A stretch of 64,000 bases of DNA, from assembly GCF_014873875.1 (NCBI RefSeq), contig NZ_JADBEM010000001.1:9610001-9674000 (forward strand), given 5' to 3'. Made by a program: the position numbers and the translations under genes. The notes under the pieces were generated by a model, which was given only the letters and a program-made list of their open reading frames with translations, was not told where the DNA came from and made no database searches. Numbering within the stretch: position 1 is the first letter of the stretch; every line of letters begins with the position of its first letter. The stretch is from Actinopolymorpha pittospori (GTDB lineage Bacteria; Actinomycetota; Actinomycetes; Propionibacteriales; Actinopolymorphaceae). Below are positions 41,446 to 49,304 of this stretch, one piece after another.

Positions 41446-42329
41446 GCACCGTCGACGCCAGCACGGTCGACTCCGCCGTCGGCACGGTCGAGCGCCCCAC
41501 CGCCGACCCGGATCTGTCGCGGCTGTCCCTCAACCAGAAGACCACCAACAGCTGGGGCGTCGCGCAGGCCGTGGACGGGTGCGTCCGCGCGGGCGTCCCC
41601 GCGATCGGCCTGTGGCGCGAGCCCGTGCAGGAGATCGGCCTGGAGCAGGCGCACAAGCTGGTCCGTGACGCGGGTCTTCGGGTCTCCTCGCTGTGTCGGG
41701 GTGGCTTCCTCACCGCGCCGGAGCCCAGCGCCCGCCGACGGGCGCTGGACGACAACCGGCTGGCGATCGACGAGGCGGCGACCCTTGGCGCCCCGTGCCT
41801 CGTTCTGGTGGTGGGCGGGCTGCCCGAGGGCTCACGGGACCTCCCCGCGGCGCGGGCGCTGGTGGCCGACGCGCTGGCCGAGCTCGCGCCGTACGCCGGT
41901 GAACGCGGCGTACGGCTCGCGCTCGAACCGCTGCACCCGATGTACTGCGCGGACCGGGCGGTGCTGTCCACCCTCGCGCAGGCACTCGACCTGGCCGAGG
42001 CCTACCCAGTCGAGCAGGTCGGCGTGGTCGTCGACACCTTCCACCTGTGGTGGGACCCGGCGGTGTTCGAGCAGATCCGCCGGGCCGGCGACCGGATCGC
42101 GTCGTTCCAGGTGTGCGACTTCAACCTCCCCATCCCCGCCGACGCGCTGCTCGCGCGCGGCATGATGGGCGACGGCGTGATCGACTTCCGGCCGTTCCGG
42201 GAGGCCGTCGACGCGACCGGCTACACCGGCGACATCGAGGTGGAGATCTTCAACGCCGACGTGTGGGCCGCCGATCCCGACGAGGTGATCGCCACCATGA
42301 TCAGGCGGTACGCCAACCTGGTGCTCTGA
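41442..42329 (+). CDS. Sugar phosphate isomerase/epimerase family protein
   Basis: A 295-residue AP-endonuclease-2-type TIM barrel (xylose isomerase-like). Metal ligands are recognisable: Glu in ALEPLHPMY, Asp and His in VVDTFHLWWDP, and Glu in GDIEVEIFN near the end. Family members isomerise sugars or, in 3-keto-glycoside pathways, catalyse eliminations next to a ketone. It overlaps the DUF993 gene by ATGA and closes the trio. It converges on the alpha/beta hydrolase gene with only 11 bp between stops. Confidence 0.85.
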   Translation: MSTVDASTVDSAVGTVERPTADPDLSRLSLNQKTTNSWGVAQAVDGCVRAGVPAIGLWREPVQEIGLEQAHKLVRDAGLRVSSLCRGGFLTAPEPSARRRALDDNRLAIDEAATLGAPCLVLVVGGLPEGSRDLPAARALVADALAELAPYAGERGVRLALEPLHPMYCADRAVLSTLAQALDLAEAYPVEQVGVVVDTFHLWWDPAVFEQIRRAGDRIASFQVCDFNLPIPADALLARGMMGDGVIDFRPFREAVDATGYTGDIEVEIFNADVWAADPDEVIATMIRRYANLVL

Positions 42330-42340
42330 ACCTCCCCCGG

Positions 42341-43150
42341 TCAGCCCTGCGCCAGGACCTCCCGGAACCGCAGGACGAACCGGGCAGGGTCCTCGGCGAA
42401 GCCGATGTGGCCGCCGGGAAACATCGTGGGCTCGATGCCGAGTTCCGCGGCCAGCGTCTTCGACGTACGTTCACAGATCTGGCCACCGGAGTCCTCGCCG
42501 AGGCCGATCAGGACGCGGCTCCTCGACCCGCGCAGCGCCTCGACGTCGGGCACCCAGCGGGTGGTCGGGCGCAGCATGTGCGCGTTCTGGTAGTTGGCGT
42601 CGGCGATCTCCTGCGGGCTCGGCTCCGTCGGGATGAAGTCGCCGACCAGGTCCCCCGGCTCCGGCATGATGATGTTGGCGTGGGCCAGGAACTTCACCCA
42701 GGCTCCGCCGACGTCGCCGGACAGGTGGGTGGCGATGATGTCGTCGATCTGCGCACGGTGGTACGCCGGGTCCTCGAGCAGCTCCAGCAGCGGGGGTTCG
42801 TGCGCGATGACGGTGTGCACCTGCTCGGGGTGGGCCTGGACGAGCGCCAGCGCGCTGACCGCTCCGCCGCTGGAGCCAAGCACGACTGCCGGGCCGGCGT
42901 CCAGGTGGGCGATCAACCGGGACAGGTCGTCGGCGCGCATCTGCGGCGTGGAGTCCTGGTCCGGGTCGGCCAGCGGGCTGCGGTGGATGCCCCGAGGGTC
43001 GGTGGTGAGGACGGTGTGGTCGGTGGCGAGCAGGTCGGCGAGCCCCGCGAAGGGCGCGGCGTCCATCGGTGCGCCGACGAGCACCACGAGCGGGCCCTGG
43101 CCGCGTACCTCGTAGTACAGGCGCGCGTCGGGGATCTCCAGGGTTCCCAC
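42341..43150 (-). CDS. Alpha/beta hydrolase
   Basis: A 269-residue alpha/beta hydrolase. The nucleophile serine is in VVLGSSGGAVSAL (about residue 98), the strand-turn PLVVLVGAPMDAAPFAGL is near the start, and the catalytic His is in FPGGHIGFAE. The start is uncertain. GTG at 43150 fits the family (LEIPDARLYYEVRGQGP) but has no ribosome site, whereas a better-placed ATG 56 bases upstream is out of frame. A small frameshift near 43150 could have removed a short N-terminal extension. Confidence 0.8.
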   Translation of the reverse strand: MGTLEIPDARLYYEVRGQGPLVVLVGAPMDAAPFAGLADLLATDHTVLTTDPRGIHRSPLADPDQDSTPQMRADDLSRLIAHLDAGPAVVLGSSGGAVSALALVQAHPEQVHTVIAHEPPLLELLEDPAYHRAQIDDIIATHLSGDVGGAWVKFLAHANIIMPEPGDLVGDFIPTEPSPQEIADANYQNAHMLRPTTRWVPDVEALRGSRSRVLIGLGEDSGGQICERTSKTLAAELGIEPTMFPGGHIGFAEDPARFVLRFREVLAQG

Positions 43151-43389
43151 CGTCGGGCGGGCGTGGCGGGGATGGGGGCGTCGGGAGCGGTGGACGTGTC
43201 GTTCATCGGGGTCCTCCTGGACGAAGCTGGTTCTGCTCGGTCCAGAAGGAGACTCCCCGCGCGGTCCCTCGTCATCGCGTTCCGGCGACCCTTTTCCGGC
43301 TCACGCTCTCCGGGGTCAGGTTTCCCTGCTCACGCCGCTCGCGGCCATCCATCCGCCAGCCGCGGACCTGACCTGCGTGGTCAGCGGAC

Positions 43390-44229
43390 CTAGGCAGCCG
43401 CCCGCAGCACTCCGAGCAGTCGGGCCACCTCGGCGGCCACCGCTTCGCGGCCCGGCGCGAGGTACTTGCGGGTGTCGACCACCTTCGGGTTCGCCGCGAG
43501 GTAGTCGCGCACCGCGCCGGTGAACGCCTGGTTCAGCGCCGTCGCGATGTTGATCTTCGTCATGCCGGCCTCGACCGCCCGGGTGAGATCGGCGTCGGCG
43601 ACGCCCGAGGAGCCGTGCAGCACCAGCGGGACGGGCACCGCCTTGCGGTTGGCGGCGATCAGGTCCAGGTCGAGGGCCGCGGTCTTCTCCAGCATCGCGT
43701 GGGAGGTGCCGACCGCGATCGCGAGGGCGTCGATCCCCGTCGCCTCGACGAACGCCGCCGCCTCGGCGGGATCGGTGCGCGCGCCAGGAGCGTGTACGCC
43801 GTCCTTACCGCCGACCTCGCCGAGTTCGGCCTCCACGAAGACACCCGCGGCGTGGCAGTGCTCCACCACCGACCGGGTGGCGGCGACGTTCTCGTCGTAG
43901 GGCAGGACCGACGCGTCGTACATCACGGACCCGAAGCCGAGCGCGACCGCCTCGCGCACGAGTTCGGCCTTCGTCGCGTGGTCGAGGTGAACGGCGACCG
44001 GCACCGACGCGGTCCGCGCCACGGCGAGCGTCGCGAGCCCGATGGGTTCGAGCCCGCCGTGGTACTTCACGGCGTTCTCGCTGATCTGCAGGATCACGGG
44101 CGCACCCGCGCGTTCGGCACCGTCGACCAACGCGTTCGCGTGTTCGAGCTGGATCACGTTGAACGCGCCAACACCCCGGCCATCGCGCGCCGCGTCGCGC
44201 ACGATGTCACCGGTCGACACCAACGGCAT
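43390..44229 (-). CDS. Class II aldolase (tagatose/fructose-bisphosphate type, KbaY/GatY-like)
   Basis: A 279-residue zinc aldolase that should split a ketose bisphosphate into dihydroxyacetone phosphate and glyceraldehyde-3-phosphate. Zinc and catalytic residues are visible as Asp and His in VHLDHATKAEL (about residues 83-84), EAELGEVGGKDG, His in AVGTSHAM and His in VLHGSSGV. The length fits KbaY/GatY. It is the last gene of the SIS-ROK-NagA operon, its ATG overlapping the NagA stop (TGATG). In the aga pathway this enzyme acts on tagatose-1,6-bisphosphate, the best guess here. Confidence 0.85.
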   Translation of the reverse strand: MPLVSTGDIVRDAARDGRGVGAFNVIQLEHANALVDGAERAGAPVILQISENAVKYHGGLEPIGLATLAVARTASVPVAVHLDHATKAELVREAVALGFGSVMYDASVLPYDENVAATRSVVEHCHAAGVFVEAELGEVGGKDGVHAPGARTDPAEAAAFVEATGIDALAIAVGTSHAMLEKTAALDLDLIAANRKAVPVPLVLHGSSGVADADLTRAVEAGMTKINIATALNQAFTGAVRDYLAANPKVVDTRKYLAPGREAVAAEVARLLGVLRAAA

Positions 44230-45380
44230 CAGAGATTCTCCTTCGTGAGTTCGCCCGACACCCAGCTGCCGCGGCGCATCACCGCGGCGGTGCCGAGCTC
44301 ACTGTCGAGCACTACCAGGTCGGCCAGCAGGCCCGCCTGCAGCGCGCCCACCTCGGTGAGCCCGAACGTCCGGGCCGGCGTCGTCGAGGCCATCCGGGCG
44401 GCCTGCGTGAGGGTCTGCCCGGCCTGCTGGACCGCCAGCCGGAACGCCGCGTCCATCGTCAGGGTGCTGCCGGCGATCGACTCACCGCTGATCAGCATCA
44501 CCAGGCCGTTCTCGACCCGGACCGGCCGGTGACCGAGGTTGTAGACGCCGTCGGGCATCCCGGCCGCGGCCATCGCGTCGGTGACGAGGGACACCCGGTC
44601 GGCTCCGGCCGAGCGGGCGGCGACGGCGATCACACCCGGGTGCACGTGCATCCCGTCGGCGATCAGCTCCACGGTCACCCGTTCGTCCTCGAGGAGGGCG
44701 CCGACCGGTCCGGGAGCGCGGTGGTGCAGAGGTGGCATGCCGTTGAAGAGGTGGGTCGCGACGGTGGCGCCCGCGTCGACCGCGTCGATCACGGTGGTGT
44801 AGTCGGCGTCGCTGTGGCCGACGGCGGCGACCACGCCGGCCTCGCACACCCGGCGTACGGCGTCCAGACCGCCGGGCAGCTCCGGGGCCAGCGTGACCAT
44901 CCGGATGGTGCCCCGGCCAAGTGCCAGCAACCGGTCCAACTCGGCCCGCTCCGCCGGCCGCAGACAGGCCGGGTCGTGCGCGCCCTTGCGTGCCTCGCTG
45001 ATCCAGGGACCCTCGAGGTGCATGCCCGCGACCACACCGTCGACCACGAGGTCGGCTGTGGCGACGACCTGGCGTTCGAGCTCCTCGGCGGTGGTGGAGA
45101 CCAGGCTCGCGAAGGTCGTGGTGGTCCCGTGCGAGCGGTGGAACTCCGCCACCCGCGCGGTGTCCTCCAGCGTCGCGGTGAGGTAGGACGCTCCCCCGCC
45201 GCCGTGGACGTGGGTGTCGACGAAGCCGGGTACGACGATCCGGCCGGCGAGGTCGACGTCGGCCGGTCGGGCCGGGATGCCCTCACCCACGCCGACGATG
45301 CGCTCGTTCACCACCTCGATCCAACCCGGGTCGAGGACGGCGTCGGGGGTCACGACCTTGCCGTTGGCGAGCAGCGTCAC
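44229..45380 (-). CDS. nagA: N-acetylhexosamine-6-phosphate deacetylase (NagA/AgaA)
   Basis: A 383-residue amidohydrolase that removes acetate from N-acetylglucosamine- or N-acetylgalactosamine-6-phosphate. Motifs in order: VDTHVHGGGG (metal-binding HxH), HLEGPWIS (Glu), VAAVGHSDADY, THLFNGMPPLHHR and SLVTDAMAAAGM with the catalytic Asp. The length is standard. It lies 12 bp after the ROK kinase gene and overlaps the aldolase start. The aldolase neighbour favours the galactosamine (AgaA) role over the glucosamine one, but sequence alone does not decide this. Confidence 0.92.
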   Translation of the reverse strand: MTLLANGKVVTPDAVLDPGWIEVVNERIVGVGEGIPARPADVDLAGRIVVPGFVDTHVHGGGGASYLTATLEDTARVAEFHRSHGTTTTFASLVSTTAEELERQVVATADLVVDGVVAGMHLEGPWISEARKGAHDPACLRPAERAELDRLLALGRGTIRMVTLAPELPGGLDAVRRVCEAGVVAAVGHSDADYTTVIDAVDAGATVATHLFNGMPPLHHRAPGPVGALLEDERVTVELIADGMHVHPGVIAVAARSAGADRVSLVTDAMAAAGMPDGVYNLGHRPVRVENGLVMLISGESIAGSTLTMDAAFRLAVQQAGQTLTQAARMASTTPARTFGLTEVGALQAGLLADLVVLDSELGTAAVMRRGSWVSGELTKENL

Positions 45381-45392
45381 GGGTTTCCTCCG

Positions 45393-46382
45393 TCAGTGGA
45401 CCGGTGCACGGTCGATGAGGCGCTCGGCCAGGAGGGCCGCGCCCAGACATCCTGCCTGGTCACCGAGCGTCGCCCGGACGACACGGGGATGCCGTTGGAA
45501 CGTCAGTCGCTTGTCGAGCTGTTCGGCGAGCGGGGCCAGCAGGAGGTCCTCCGCCTCGGCGAGGCCGCCGCCGACGATCACCACCTCGGACCCGAGCAGC
45601 GTCACCGCGGTGTGCAGGACCGTCACCAGTGCCGAGACCGCCTCGTCCCACACCGCGCGCGCGTCCTCGTCGCCGGCCTGGACCAGGGCGGCGACGTCGG
45701 CCGCGCCGGAGACCGTGCGGCCGCTGCGTTCGGAGTAACGCCGGGCCACTGCGGCGGCCGAGGCGACGCGCTCCAGGCAGCCACGCGCGCCGCACGGGCA
45801 CGGCTCACCGTCGGGTTCGACGATGACGTGGCCGACCTCACCCGCGTAACCGCCTGCGACGAGGGGGCGGCCGTCGACGATCAGGCTGGCCGCGATGCCG
45901 GTGCCCAGGGCGATGAACAGGCTGTCGCTCGCGCCGGCGCCGGCTCCGAGGACGTTCTCGGCCAGGCCGCCCGCGCGGACGTCGTGCCCGAGCGCGACCG
46001 GGATGCCGAGTCGTTTGGTGAGGACGGTGACGAGCGGTGCGTCGTGCCAGCCGATGTTGGCGGCGGTGACCGCGACACCGCGGGCCTCGTCCACGATCCC
46101 GGGTACGGCGAGACCGGCGGCCGCGGGCGCGTCCAGCCCCAGGCCGGGCGCGTCCGCAGCGAGCGTCTGGAACGCCGTACCGATCTGGTCGATCACTGCC
46201 TGCGGGCCCGCCGCGACCGGCGTGGGGAACGACCGGCGGGTGCGTACCCGCCGCTCGGCGTCGACGAGAGCACCTTTCATGGAGGTGCCGCCGACGTCGA
46301 GGGCGAGGACGCAGGAACGCGGGTCGAACGCGTCAGGCTGGGCGGGGTCCGGGCGCCCGGACGGGTGGGCCGTCTGGGTCAC
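45393..46382 (-). CDS. ROK-family sugar kinase (N-acetylhexosamine kinase candidate)
   Basis: A 329-residue ROK protein without a DNA-binding domain, so a kinase and not a repressor. The phosphate motif is LALDVGGTSMKGALVD (about residue 28), the catalytic Asp is in GHDVRAGG, and the zinc-binding ROK signature is CPCGARGCLERVAS. About 25 extra residues precede the fold. It starts at GTG overlapping the SIS stop (GTGA). In the operon it would phosphorylate imported N-acetylhexosamine at O6 before deacetylation by NagA. Confidence 0.88.
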   Translation of the reverse strand: MTQTAHPSGRPDPAQPDAFDPRSCVLALDVGGTSMKGALVDAERRVRTRRSFPTPVAAGPQAVIDQIGTAFQTLAADAPGLGLDAPAAAGLAVPGIVDEARGVAVTAANIGWHDAPLVTVLTKRLGIPVALGHDVRAGGLAENVLGAGAGASDSLFIALGTGIAASLIVDGRPLVAGGYAGEVGHVIVEPDGEPCPCGARGCLERVASAAAVARRYSERSGRTVSGAADVAALVQAGDEDARAVWDEAVSALVTVLHTAVTLLGSEVVIVGGGLAEAEDLLLAPLAEQLDKRLTFQRHPRVVRATLGDQAGCLGAALLAERLIDRAPVH

Positions 46383-47284
46383 TTGGTGTCCACGCCTGCT
46401 GTTCCGGACAGGATGACCGAGCGGGTCAGGTTGCGCGGACGGTCGGGGTCGAGCCCCTTCTCCGCGCCGATCGTCACGGCGAGCCGTTGGACCCGGATCA
46501 GCTCGGCCATCGGGTCGCGGTCGGGAACGGACACGACCAGGGCGCCGATCTTGGCGACCTCGTCGCGCAGACCGGCCGGCGGCGCTCCGAGGAACCACAC
46601 CACGGAGGAGCTGTCGGTGATGCTCATGGGACCGTGACGGTACTCCATCGCGGGGTAGGACTCGGTCCAGGACAGCGAGGCCTCGCGCATCTTCAGCGCG
46701 GCCTCGTTGGCCAGGCCGATGGTCCAGCCGGCACCGAGGTAGGTGAACTGGCGACGCTGCGTGGCTCCGTCCGGCAGCGCCTCGGTCACGGTCTGCTCGG
46801 CGTCGGCGATCGCGCCGGACAGGTCGGCGCCCAGGTGGGCGCGGAAGAGCGTGAGGGCGGAGGTCGCGAAGCGGGTCTGGACGACCGACTTCTCGTCGGC
46901 GAAGTCGAGGACGACCGTCTCGTCGGACAGGTCCATCACCGGCGTCGTGGGGTCGGCGGTGATGCCTACCGTCGGCACCTGGCCACGCAGCTGGGACAGG
47001 ACCGCGAGCACCTCGCTCGTCGTGCCGGAGCGCGTGAGGGCGACCACCCGGTCGTAGCGGCGGCCGGCGGGGATCTCGGTGGCGGTGAAGGCGTCGGTCT
47101 CGCCGTGTCCGGCCGCCTCCCGCAGGTTGGCGTAGGCCTGCGCCATGAACCAGGATGTGCCGCAGCCGAAGACGGCGACCCGCTCGCCCTTGCGGGGCAA
47201 CACCCCTCCGGCGGTCTCGGCGAGTGCGACGGAACGACGCCAGCACTCCGGTTGGCTGGCGATCTCCTCGGTCACGAATTCCAT
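46379..47284 (-). CDS. SIS-domain sugar isomerase/deaminase (AgaS / NagB-II-like)
   Basis: A 301-residue protein with two SIS domains. EEIASQPECW near the N-terminus is typical of GlmS- and AgaS-type isomerases. Sugar-phosphate loops are seen at VFGCGTSWFMAQAYANL and ALTRSGTTSEVL, and the late EYRHGPMSITD motif is that of GlmS/FrlB/AgaS. It has no glutaminase domain, so it should run as a deaminase/isomerase on an aminosugar-6-phosphate. The ATG at 47284 follows GGAAGGGG. It is the first gene of the operon and diverges from the DeoR regulator. Confidence 0.85.
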   Translation of the reverse strand: MEFVTEEIASQPECWRRSVALAETAGGVLPRKGERVAVFGCGTSWFMAQAYANLREAAGHGETDAFTATEIPAGRRYDRVVALTRSGTTSEVLAVLSQLRGQVPTVGITADPTTPVMDLSDETVVLDFADEKSVVQTRFATSALTLFRAHLGADLSGAIADAEQTVTEALPDGATQRRQFTYLGAGWTIGLANEAALKMREASLSWTESYPAMEYRHGPMSITDSSSVVWFLGAPPAGLRDEVAKIGALVVSVPDRDPMAELIRVQRLAVTIGAEKGLDPDRPRNLTRSVILSGTAGVDTK

Positions 47285-47313
47285 GCCTGCCCCTTCCGCG
47301 ATCGGCTGCCCGC

Positions 47314-47376
47314 AGCATAGGCCATCGACCGCGCATTTGTGCATGCTTTGACCGGTAAACGAACAGTCATGTGCAA
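47314..47376. promoter_or_regulatory. Divergent control region: -10 box and inverted repeat
   Basis: On the minus strand TATGCT (47319-47314) is a -10 candidate for the SIS operon. TTGTGCATG (47337-47345) overlaps its -35 region and is matched at 8 of 9 bases by the inverted copy CATGTGCAA (47368-47376). The pair is a candidate operator for the DeoR protein. Confidence 0.45.
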
Positions 47377-47520
47377 GATCTGGCCATCCGCTGCCCGACT
47401 GTCACAAACACGTGCCCAATGTCGGAATAAGCGCGTTCAAGCATCCCCATGCAGGCTGTGGGCACTCTATGATCGGTTTTCCCAAACTCTCGCGCAGCTT
47501 CGAACATTGGGCGGTAGTCC

Positions 47521-48309
47521 ATGAACCGCTACGAACGGCTCAACGCGATCCTGGAACTCGTCGCCGAGCGCGGCCGGATCGACGTCGAGACCCTGTCCGG
47601 CGAACTCGACGTCTCGACCGCGACCATCCGGCGCGACCTCGACCACCTCGCTCAACAGCAGTTCCTCACCAGGACCCGTGGTGGCGCGGTCGCGCACAGT
47701 GTCGCCTACGACCTGCCGCTTCGCTACAAGACCGCCCGCCAGGCGACGGAGAAGCAACGCATCGGCCAGGCGGCCGCCGATCTCGTCGAGGTCGGGATGG
47801 TGATCGGGATCAACGGCGGCACCACGGCCACCGAGGTCGCCCGCGCCATCGCCACCCGCACCGACCTGCGGTCGCCCGACGGAGGCCGCCGCGCCGTCAC
47901 CATCGTCACCAACGCCGTCAACATCGCCAACGAGCTGACCGTGCGCCCGCACGTCAAGATCGTGGTCACCGGCGGTGTCGCCCGGCCACAGTCCTACGAG
48001 CTCGCCGGACCGCTCGCGACCCACATCCTCGAAGGCGTGAGCCTCGACCTCGCCATCCTCGGCGTGGACGCCGTCGACCCGATGTACGGCGCCAGCGCCC
48101 ACCACGAGGGCGAGGCCGACATCAACAAGTTGATGGCCTCCCGGGCCCGGCAGGTCGTCGTGGTCGCCGACAGCTCCAAGCTCGGCTCACAGGCGTTCGC
48201 CCGGATCCGGCGGCCGGAGGAGATCGACCTGCTCATCACCGACGTCGGCGTCCCCGACGACGCGGTGGCGAAGTTCGAGGAGGCCGGCGTCAAGGTCATG
48301 TGCGTCTGA
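47521..48309 (+). CDS. DeoR/GlpR-family regulator (AgaR-like)
   Basis: A 262-residue repressor. The N-terminal HTH is clear (NRYERLNAILELVAERGRID, VSTATIRRDLDHLAQQQ), followed by the DeoR sensor domain (IGINGGTTATEVARAI, VTNAVNIANELT, DLAILGVDAVDP). Sensor domains of this family bind phosphorylated sugars. Divergent placement beside the SIS-ROK-NagA-aldolase operon matches AgaR in known aga loci, so an aminosugar-6-phosphate is the likely inducer. A hairpin follows the stop. Confidence 0.92.
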   Translation: MNRYERLNAILELVAERGRIDVETLSGELDVSTATIRRDLDHLAQQQFLTRTRGGAVAHSVAYDLPLRYKTARQATEKQRIGQAAADLVEVGMVIGINGGTTATEVARAIATRTDLRSPDGGRRAVTIVTNAVNIANELTVRPHVKIVVTGGVARPQSYELAGPLATHILEGVSLDLAILGVDAVDPMYGASAHHEGEADINKLMASRARQVVVVADSSKLGSQAFARIRRPEEIDLLITDVGVPDDAVAKFEEAGVKVMCV

Positions 48310-48310
48310 T

Positions 48311-48337
48311 CGCGTAACACGCACACCCGGTTACGCG
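48311..48337 (+). terminator. Short hairpin after the DeoR gene
   Basis: CGCGTAAC pairs with GTTACGCG (8 bp) around an 11-nt loop, two bases past the stop. It is a modest terminator candidate. Confidence 0.4.
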
Positions 48338-48378
48338 CGGCAGCCGTGTCTCGCTCCGCTCGTGTAGTTTCACGGCTC

Positions 48379-49224
48379 GTGCGCATCCTTCACGTGTCCG
48401 ACCTCCACATCGAGCCCGAGCCCGAGGAACGCCTGCCCGGCCTGATGAGCACGCTCGCGAACGACCGCGAGCCACTGCGCCGCGTCGGTGCCGACCTGAT
48501 GATCGTCTCCGGCGACCTCACGACCTACGGCAGTTCGAGGCGTGACCATCTCGCCCAGGCGCGCGAGTGGCTGGACAGCCTCGGGATCCCCTACCTCGCC
48601 GTTCCCGGCAACCACGACCTCGGGCCGAGCCGGATCCGGGGCGAGCGCAACCCCCACCAGGAGGGGTTCGAGGACGTCGAGTTCAAGCAGACGGGCTATG
48701 GCCGCACGTTCGGGCCCGACCCGTTGGTCGTCCGCGACCTCGACCGGCTCCGCGTCGTCGGGGTCGCGCTGCGCGAGGACGACCTCGACGGCGTACTCCC
48801 CCGGCTGACCGAGCTGATCGGCGCCGACACCCGGCCGGTGATCCTGGTCGGTCACTATCCGCTCGTGCCCACGCGCGAGCCGAAGCCGCACACCGACTTC
48901 GGCTCGGAGACGTTCGTCCCGCGGGCCGGCGCCGTCCTGCTCGACCTGGTCCGGCGCAGCCCGAACGTCGTCCTCTACGCGTGCGGCCACGTGCACGTCA
49001 ACTCCGCCCGCCCGCTCGCGCCGCACTGCCTCCAGGTGACCGCCGGTTCGCTCGGCCAGGGCGCCAGCACCTACCGGGTCTACGACGTCGACGAGACGGG
49101 TCTCGGCTACTCCACCGTGCTCGGCAGCGGGCCGCTGATCTTCTGGAACACCTTCGACCCGGCGCTGGCGGCGGAGTTCTCCCTCGGCACCGGCACGGAA
49201 CGCACCGGCAGGATCACCTTCTGA
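48379..49224 (+). CDS. Calcineurin-like metallophosphoesterase
   Basis: A 281-residue phosphoesterase. All metal motifs are present: DLH in ILHVSDLHIE (residue 8), GDL in VSGDLTTYG, GNHD in AVPGNHDLG, H in LVGHYPL and GHVH in ACGHVHVN. It may act on cyclic nucleotides or other phosphodiesters; the substrate is not evident. GTG at 48379 is chosen because TAGTTT ends eight bases before it, the leaderless pattern seen elsewhere here, and because it places DLH at the usual position. Confidence 0.88.
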   Translation: MRILHVSDLHIEPEPEERLPGLMSTLANDREPLRRVGADLMIVSGDLTTYGSSRRDHLAQAREWLDSLGIPYLAVPGNHDLGPSRIRGERNPHQEGFEDVEFKQTGYGRTFGPDPLVVRDLDRLRVVGVALREDDLDGVLPRLTELIGADTRPVILVGHYPLVPTREPKPHTDFGSETFVPRAGAVLLDLVRRSPNVVLYACGHVHVNSARPLAPHCLQVTAGSLGQGASTYRVYDVDETGLGYSTVLGSGPLIFWNTFDPALAAEFSLGTGTERTGRITF

Positions 49225-49269
49225 GCCCTCGCCGCCGTGCCCGTTCGTCCGCCGGCCGTGAAAACACCG

Positions 49270-49298
49270 TTGTCTGTTTCGCCGACACCGCGTACGGT
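49270..49298 (+). promoter_or_regulatory. Promoter of the putative RNA element
   Basis: TTGTCT (49270-49275) and TACGGT (49293-49298) are 17 nt apart, a good actinobacterial SigA-type promoter. Transcription would start near 49305, about six bases before the extended Shine-Dalgarno sequence. Confidence 0.6.
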
Positions 49299-49304
49299 CG
49301 TGCG

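Noticed and set aside
43314-43373. GGTCAGGT and ACCTGACC inverted arms
   Set aside because: The arms are only 8 bp, with 44 nt between them and no supporting position relative to a start; a chance pairing in GC-rich intergenic DNA is more likely.
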